Assembly (NCBI GenBank): GCA_958436475.1
Contig: CAUBKG010000069.1
Coordinates: forward strand, 1-9,309
Direction of reading: 5' to 3'
Length of the DNA stretch: 9,309 nucleotides
Source of the DNA: an uncultured Clostridia bacterium
GTDB taxonomy: Bacteria > Bacillota > Clostridia > Oscillospirales > Acutalibacteraceae
Below are positions 6,651 to 9,309 of the stretch, piece after piece. Positions within the stretch are counted from its first letter, which is position 1. Each line of letters begins with the position of its first letter. The notes beneath the pieces were generated by a model. The model had not been told where the DNA came from. It did no database searches and was given only the letters and a program-made list of their open reading frames with translations. The position numbers and the translations under genes are program-made.

Positions 6651-6700
6651 AATGACGAATGGCCGATAGACATTTTTCATACAGAAAAGGGGATTTTCTC

Positions 6701-7804
6701 ATGGTAGATAAAAAGAAAGCGCTGGAAACGGCGTTATCGCAGATCGAAAAGCAGTTCGGCGCAGGCGCCGTTATGAAACTCGGCAACAATTCCTCTCTCA
6801 ACGTGGAGGCTATTTCCACCGGCTCCCTGGGGCTGGATATGGCGCTGGGCATCGGCGGCGTGCCCCGCGGGCGAATCATCGAAATTTACGGGCCGGAATC
6901 CTCCGGTAAAACCACGGTGGCCCTCCAGATTATCGCGGAAGCGCAGAAGGAGGGCGGAGAAGCCGCGTTTATCGATGCCGAGCATGCTCTCGATCCCGTT
7001 TATGCCCGGAACCTCGGCGTGGATGTGGATTCTCTGCTCGTTTCCCAGCCGGATACCGGCGAGCAGGCACTCGAAATTGCGGAGGCGCTGGTCCGCTCCA
7101 ATGCCATCGATGTGATCGTGGTAGACTCCGTTGCGGCGCTCGTGCCCCGCGCGGAGATCGAAGGCGATATGGGAGACAGCCACGTGGGCCTGCACGCCCG
7201 CCTGATGTCCCAGGCGCTGCGCAAGCTGGCGGGAGCCATCTCCAAATCCAACTGCGTGGCTATTTTCATCAATCAGCTGCGCGAAAAGGTCGGCGTGGTA
7301 TACGGCAATCCGGAGGTCACCACGGGCGGCCGCGCGCTCAAATTCTATTCGTCTGTCCGCATCGATGTACGCCGGATCGAAACGCTGAAAAACGGCACTG
7401 AAATGATCGGCTCGCGCACCCGCGCCAAGGTTGTTAAAAATAAAGTGGCACCTCCGTTTCGCGAGGCGGAGTTTGATATTATGTATGGTACCGGTATTTC
7501 CCGGGAAGGGGAGATACTCGACCTCGCCGTAAAGCTCGATATTATTAAAAAGAGCGGCGCGTGGTTCTCTTATAAAGAAGATCGCCTCGGCCAGGGGCGC
7601 GACAATGTGAAAAAACTCCTCCTTTCCAATCCCGAGCTGCAAAAGGAAATCGAAGTGCAGATTCGGGAGAACATCAAGAAGCTGAATGAAATAAAACGTC
7701 CCACCCCGCCTGCCCCTCAGCCGGTGGATGATATGCCCGCCGCTCCCGCTCCGAAGAAAAAAGCCGCGAGCAAGGTGAATATTGACATCGCGGTGGACGA
7801 CTGA
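6701..7804 (+). CDS. recA: RecA recombinase
   Basis: ATP-dependent strand-exchange protein of homologous recombination and coprotease for LexA-type repressors. It is 367 residues long. Visible are the Walker A GPESSGKT (64-71), catalytic glutamate E94 in IDAEHALDP, Walker B VIVVDS (138-143), the L1 region near 150-165 (PRAEIEGDMGDSHVG) and L2 DNA-binding loop NQLREKVGVVYGNPEVTTGGRALKF (191-215 of the protein). The start is the ATG at 6701 with AAAGGGGA about seven bases upstream; the frame is open upstream but MVDKKKALETALSQIEKQFG is the standard N-terminus. The C-terminal tail (about 333-367) is rich in Pro/Ala with a KKK cluster and ends acidic, a lineage-specific variation. recX follows two bases after the stop. 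Confidence 0.98.
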   Translation: MVDKKKALETALSQIEKQFGAGAVMKLGNNSSLNVEAISTGSLGLDMALGIGGVPRGRIIEIYGPESSGKTTVALQIIAEAQKEGGEAAFIDAEHALDPVYARNLGVDVDSLLVSQPDTGEQALEIAEALVRSNAIDVIVVDSVAALVPRAEIEGDMGDSHVGLHARLMSQALRKLAGAISKSNCVAIFINQLREKVGVVYGNPEVTTGGRALKFYSSVRIDVRRIETLKNGTEMIGSRTRAKVVKNKVAPPFREAEFDIMYGTGISREGEILDLAVKLDIIKKSGAWFSYKEDRLGQGRDNVKKLLLSNPELQKEIEVQIRENIKKLNEIKRPTPPAPQPVDDMPAAPAPKKKAASKVNIDIAVDD

Positions 7805-7806
7805 TC

Positions 7807-8424
7807 ATGGTCGTTACGGCAGTCATCGCCAAAACAAAGGGGCGCAGCGCCGTATTCGGCGATAATATCCCGCTCGCCTGGATCAGCGATGAAGTCCTTC
7901 TGGAGGAAGGAATCCGCATCGGCTCGGAAGTAACGGAAGAAGATATTGCCCGAATGAAGCGGCTGACCGAGGCCCGGCTGGCGAAGGAAAAGGCGCTGAA
8001 CCTGCTTTCGTACCGCGCCCATTCCAAAAAAGAGCTTTCCGATAAGCTCCTGCGCACCTGCGGGGAAGAGGACGCGGAAAATGCCGTGCGCCGGATGGAG
8101 GAGCTGGGCCTCGTAAACGACGAAAGCTTTGCAAAGGCCTATGCGGAATCCATGACGCGCCGGAAGACCTATTCCGCGCGCCGCGTGGAGCAGGAGCTGC
8201 TCCGCAAGGGAATCGGCAGGGAGAGCGCTGCCGCCGCCGTGGCGGAATTTTGCGGGAATGATGAAGAAAAAATCATGGCTCTGCTTGCTTCCCGCTATGC
8301 GGGAAAGCTTGCCGGCCGGGAAGACAGCCGCAAGGCAATCGCTTCCCTCCAGCGGATGGGCTTCCAGTGGGAAGATATCCGCCGCGCCATGCAGGAATAT
8401 ACCGAAGAATGGAATGAGGATTGA
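7807..8424 (+). CDS. recX: RecX regulatory protein
   Basis: Cytosolic modulator that binds in the groove of RecA filaments and usually restrains RecA activity. The 205-residue protein has a roughly 60-residue N-terminal extension of the kind seen in Firmicutes RecX, then three tandem three-helix repeats: about 62-104 (ALNLLSYRAHSKKELSDKL, then RRMEELGLVND), 106-148 (FAKAYAESMTRRKTYSARRV) and 152-197 (EEKIMALLASRYAG, then LQRMGFQWEDIRRAM). The first repeat has the family signature of a basic helix followed by a short ELGLxND turn. The ATG lies two bases after the recA stop with only a distant weak GGTGGA, so translational coupling to recA is likely. Placement next to recA is the classic arrangement. 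Confidence 0.93.
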   Translation: MVVTAVIAKTKGRSAVFGDNIPLAWISDEVLLEEGIRIGSEVTEEDIARMKRLTEARLAKEKALNLLSYRAHSKKELSDKLLRTCGEEDAENAVRRMEELGLVNDESFAKAYAESMTRRKTYSARRVEQELLRKGIGRESAAAAVAEFCGNDEEKIMALLASRYAGKLAGREDSRKAIASLQRMGFQWEDIRRAMQEYTEEWNED

Positions 8425-8428
8425 TCGC

Positions 8429-9309
8429 TTGCCCAGTAAAATTGCCATGGTATCGCTCGGATGCCCCAAGAACCAGGTGGATGCGGAAATTATGCTGGCG
8501 GCGCTCGCCGGCGCCGGGATGGAAATCACCACTCGGGCGGACGAAGCGGACGCCATCATCGTGAACACCTGCGGCTTCATTGAAGACGCAAAACGGGAAT
8601 CCATTGAAAATATTTTAGATATTGCAGAATACAAGAAATTTGGAAAGCTGAAGGCGCTGGTTGTTACCGGCTGCCTTGCCGAACGTTACCGCGATGAAAT
8701 CACGAAGGAAATCCCGGAAGTGGATGTTGTTGTGGGAATCGGCTCCAATGGAAAAATTGCGGAGATCATCCGCGGGGTATTAACGGCAAAAGCCGAAAAC
8801 ACCTATGGGGATAAATGCCTGCTTCCGCTCGGCGGCGGGCGAATGCTTTCCACTCCAAAGTATTGGACATACCTGAAAATAGCCGAAGGATGCGATAACT
8901 GCTGCACCTACTGCGCCATTCCCTCCATCCGCGGCCGGTTCCGCAGCCGCACTCTGGAAGATGTGCTGGCTGAAGCGGAGGAGCTGGTTCGGGGCGGCGT
9001 GAAGGAGCTCGTCCTGGTGGCGCAGGATACCACCCGTTACGGGGAGGATCTGTACGGCCGGCAGATGCTGCCGGAGCTGCTCCGGCGGCTCTGTGCGCTC
9101 GAAGGGCTTCTGTGGATCCGCCTTTTGTACTGTTATCCGGACCGGATAACGGATGAGCTTCTTTCCGTGATGCGTGAGCAGCCGAAGGTGCTGCCTTATC
9201 TCGATCTGCCGCTCCAGCACTGCAGCGGCACGGTCCTGCAGGCCATGAACCGCCGGGGAGACCGCGCGTGGCTTACCGGCGTGATAAAGAAAATCCGCCA
9301 TGCTCTGCC
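8429..9309 (+). CDS. rimO: RimO, ribosomal protein S12 methylthiotransferase (3' end off window)
   Basis: Radical-SAM enzyme that adds a methylthio group to the conserved aspartate of ribosomal protein S12. The 293 visible residues cover the UPF0004 domain with its three cluster cysteines, C12 (VSLGCPKNQVDAE), C48 (VNTCGFI) and C82 (TGCLAER), and most of the radical-SAM domain with the CX3CX2C motif C155/C159/C162 (EGCDNCCTYCAIPSIRG). The VSLGCPKNQVD and CAIPSIRG signatures favour RimO over the tRNA-modifying relative MiaB. The start chosen is TTG at 8429, with GAGGA eight bases upstream, giving MPSKIAMVSLGC. An in-frame ATG at 8414 would add five residues and overlap recX by 11 bases, but lacks a good ribosome site; the ATG at 8447 would cut the first strand. 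The C-terminal TRAM domain is beyond the window. Probably cotranscribed with recA-recX. Confidence 0.93.
   Translation, partial: MPSKIAMVSLGCPKNQVDAEIMLAALAGAGMEITTRADEADAIIVNTCGFIEDAKRESIENILDIAEYKKFGKLKALVVTGCLAERYRDEITKEIPEVDVVVGIGSNGKIAEIIRGVLTAKAENTYGDKCLLPLGGGRMLSTPKYWTYLKIAEGCDNCCTYCAIPSIRGRFRSRTLEDVLAEAEELVRGGVKELVLVAQDTTRYGEDLYGRQMLPELLRRLCALEGLLWIRLLYCYPDRITDELLSVMREQPKVLPYLDLPLQHCSGTVLQAMNRRGDRAWLTGVIKKIRHAL

Noticed and set aside
6636..6660. CGAAT repeats as a LexA box
   Set aside because: They are direct repeats 20 bases apart, not the inverted CGAAC-N4-GTTCG arrangement.
6734..7642. 302-codon minus-strand open frame opposite recA
   Set aside because: It mirrors the recA coding strand and shows no family signature; it is a shadow of recA.

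Overview
The window reads as a chromosomal piece of a moderately GC-rich member of the Clostridia, most plausibly Oscillospiraceae/Ruminococcaceae-like. This rests on the protein sequences, the strong AGGAGG-type ribosome binding sites, the YqhQ-type DUF1385 gene beside prmC, and the recA-recX-rimO order; no rRNA is present to confirm it. There is no sign of phage, insertion sequences, CRISPR or tRNA genes. All but two short stretches are packed with coding sequence.

Left part (1-1122, minus strand): a ferrous-iron uptake operon, feoA then feoB, read leftward. Only the N-terminal GTPase part of FeoB is in the window. A clear sigma-A-type promoter lies upstream of feoA. Between it and the gene is a palindrome that matches the DtxR/IdeR iron-box consensus at 15 of 19 positions, so iron-responsive repression by a DtxR-family regulator is the natural reading. 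An unusually long 236-base gap, holding a small hairpin, separates feoA from feoB.

Middle part (1165-6613, plus strand): a divergent promoter and a GC-rich leader hairpin precede five tightly spaced genes. They encode a lipoprotein with three DxDxDG-like loops, an OmpR-type response regulator, a membrane sensor histidine kinase, a DUF1385 (YqhQ-like) membrane protein, and PrmC, the release-factor glutamine methyltransferase. Gaps of 10-19 bases, each with a Shine-Dalgarno sequence, suggest one transcript. The lipoprotein is a candidate extracytoplasmic partner of the two-component system.

Right part (6622-9309, plus strand): a new promoter drives recA, immediately followed by recX (a RecA modulator) and rimO (ribosomal protein S12 methylthiotransferase, cut by the window end). 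No canonical LexA box is visible at the recA promoter.

Most of the window is ordinary housekeeping and regulatory content. The items most worth a second look are the iron box, the lipoprotein/two-component module, its leader with two mutually exclusive hairpins, and the odd feoA-feoB gap. I see no strong evidence of a wholly new system.
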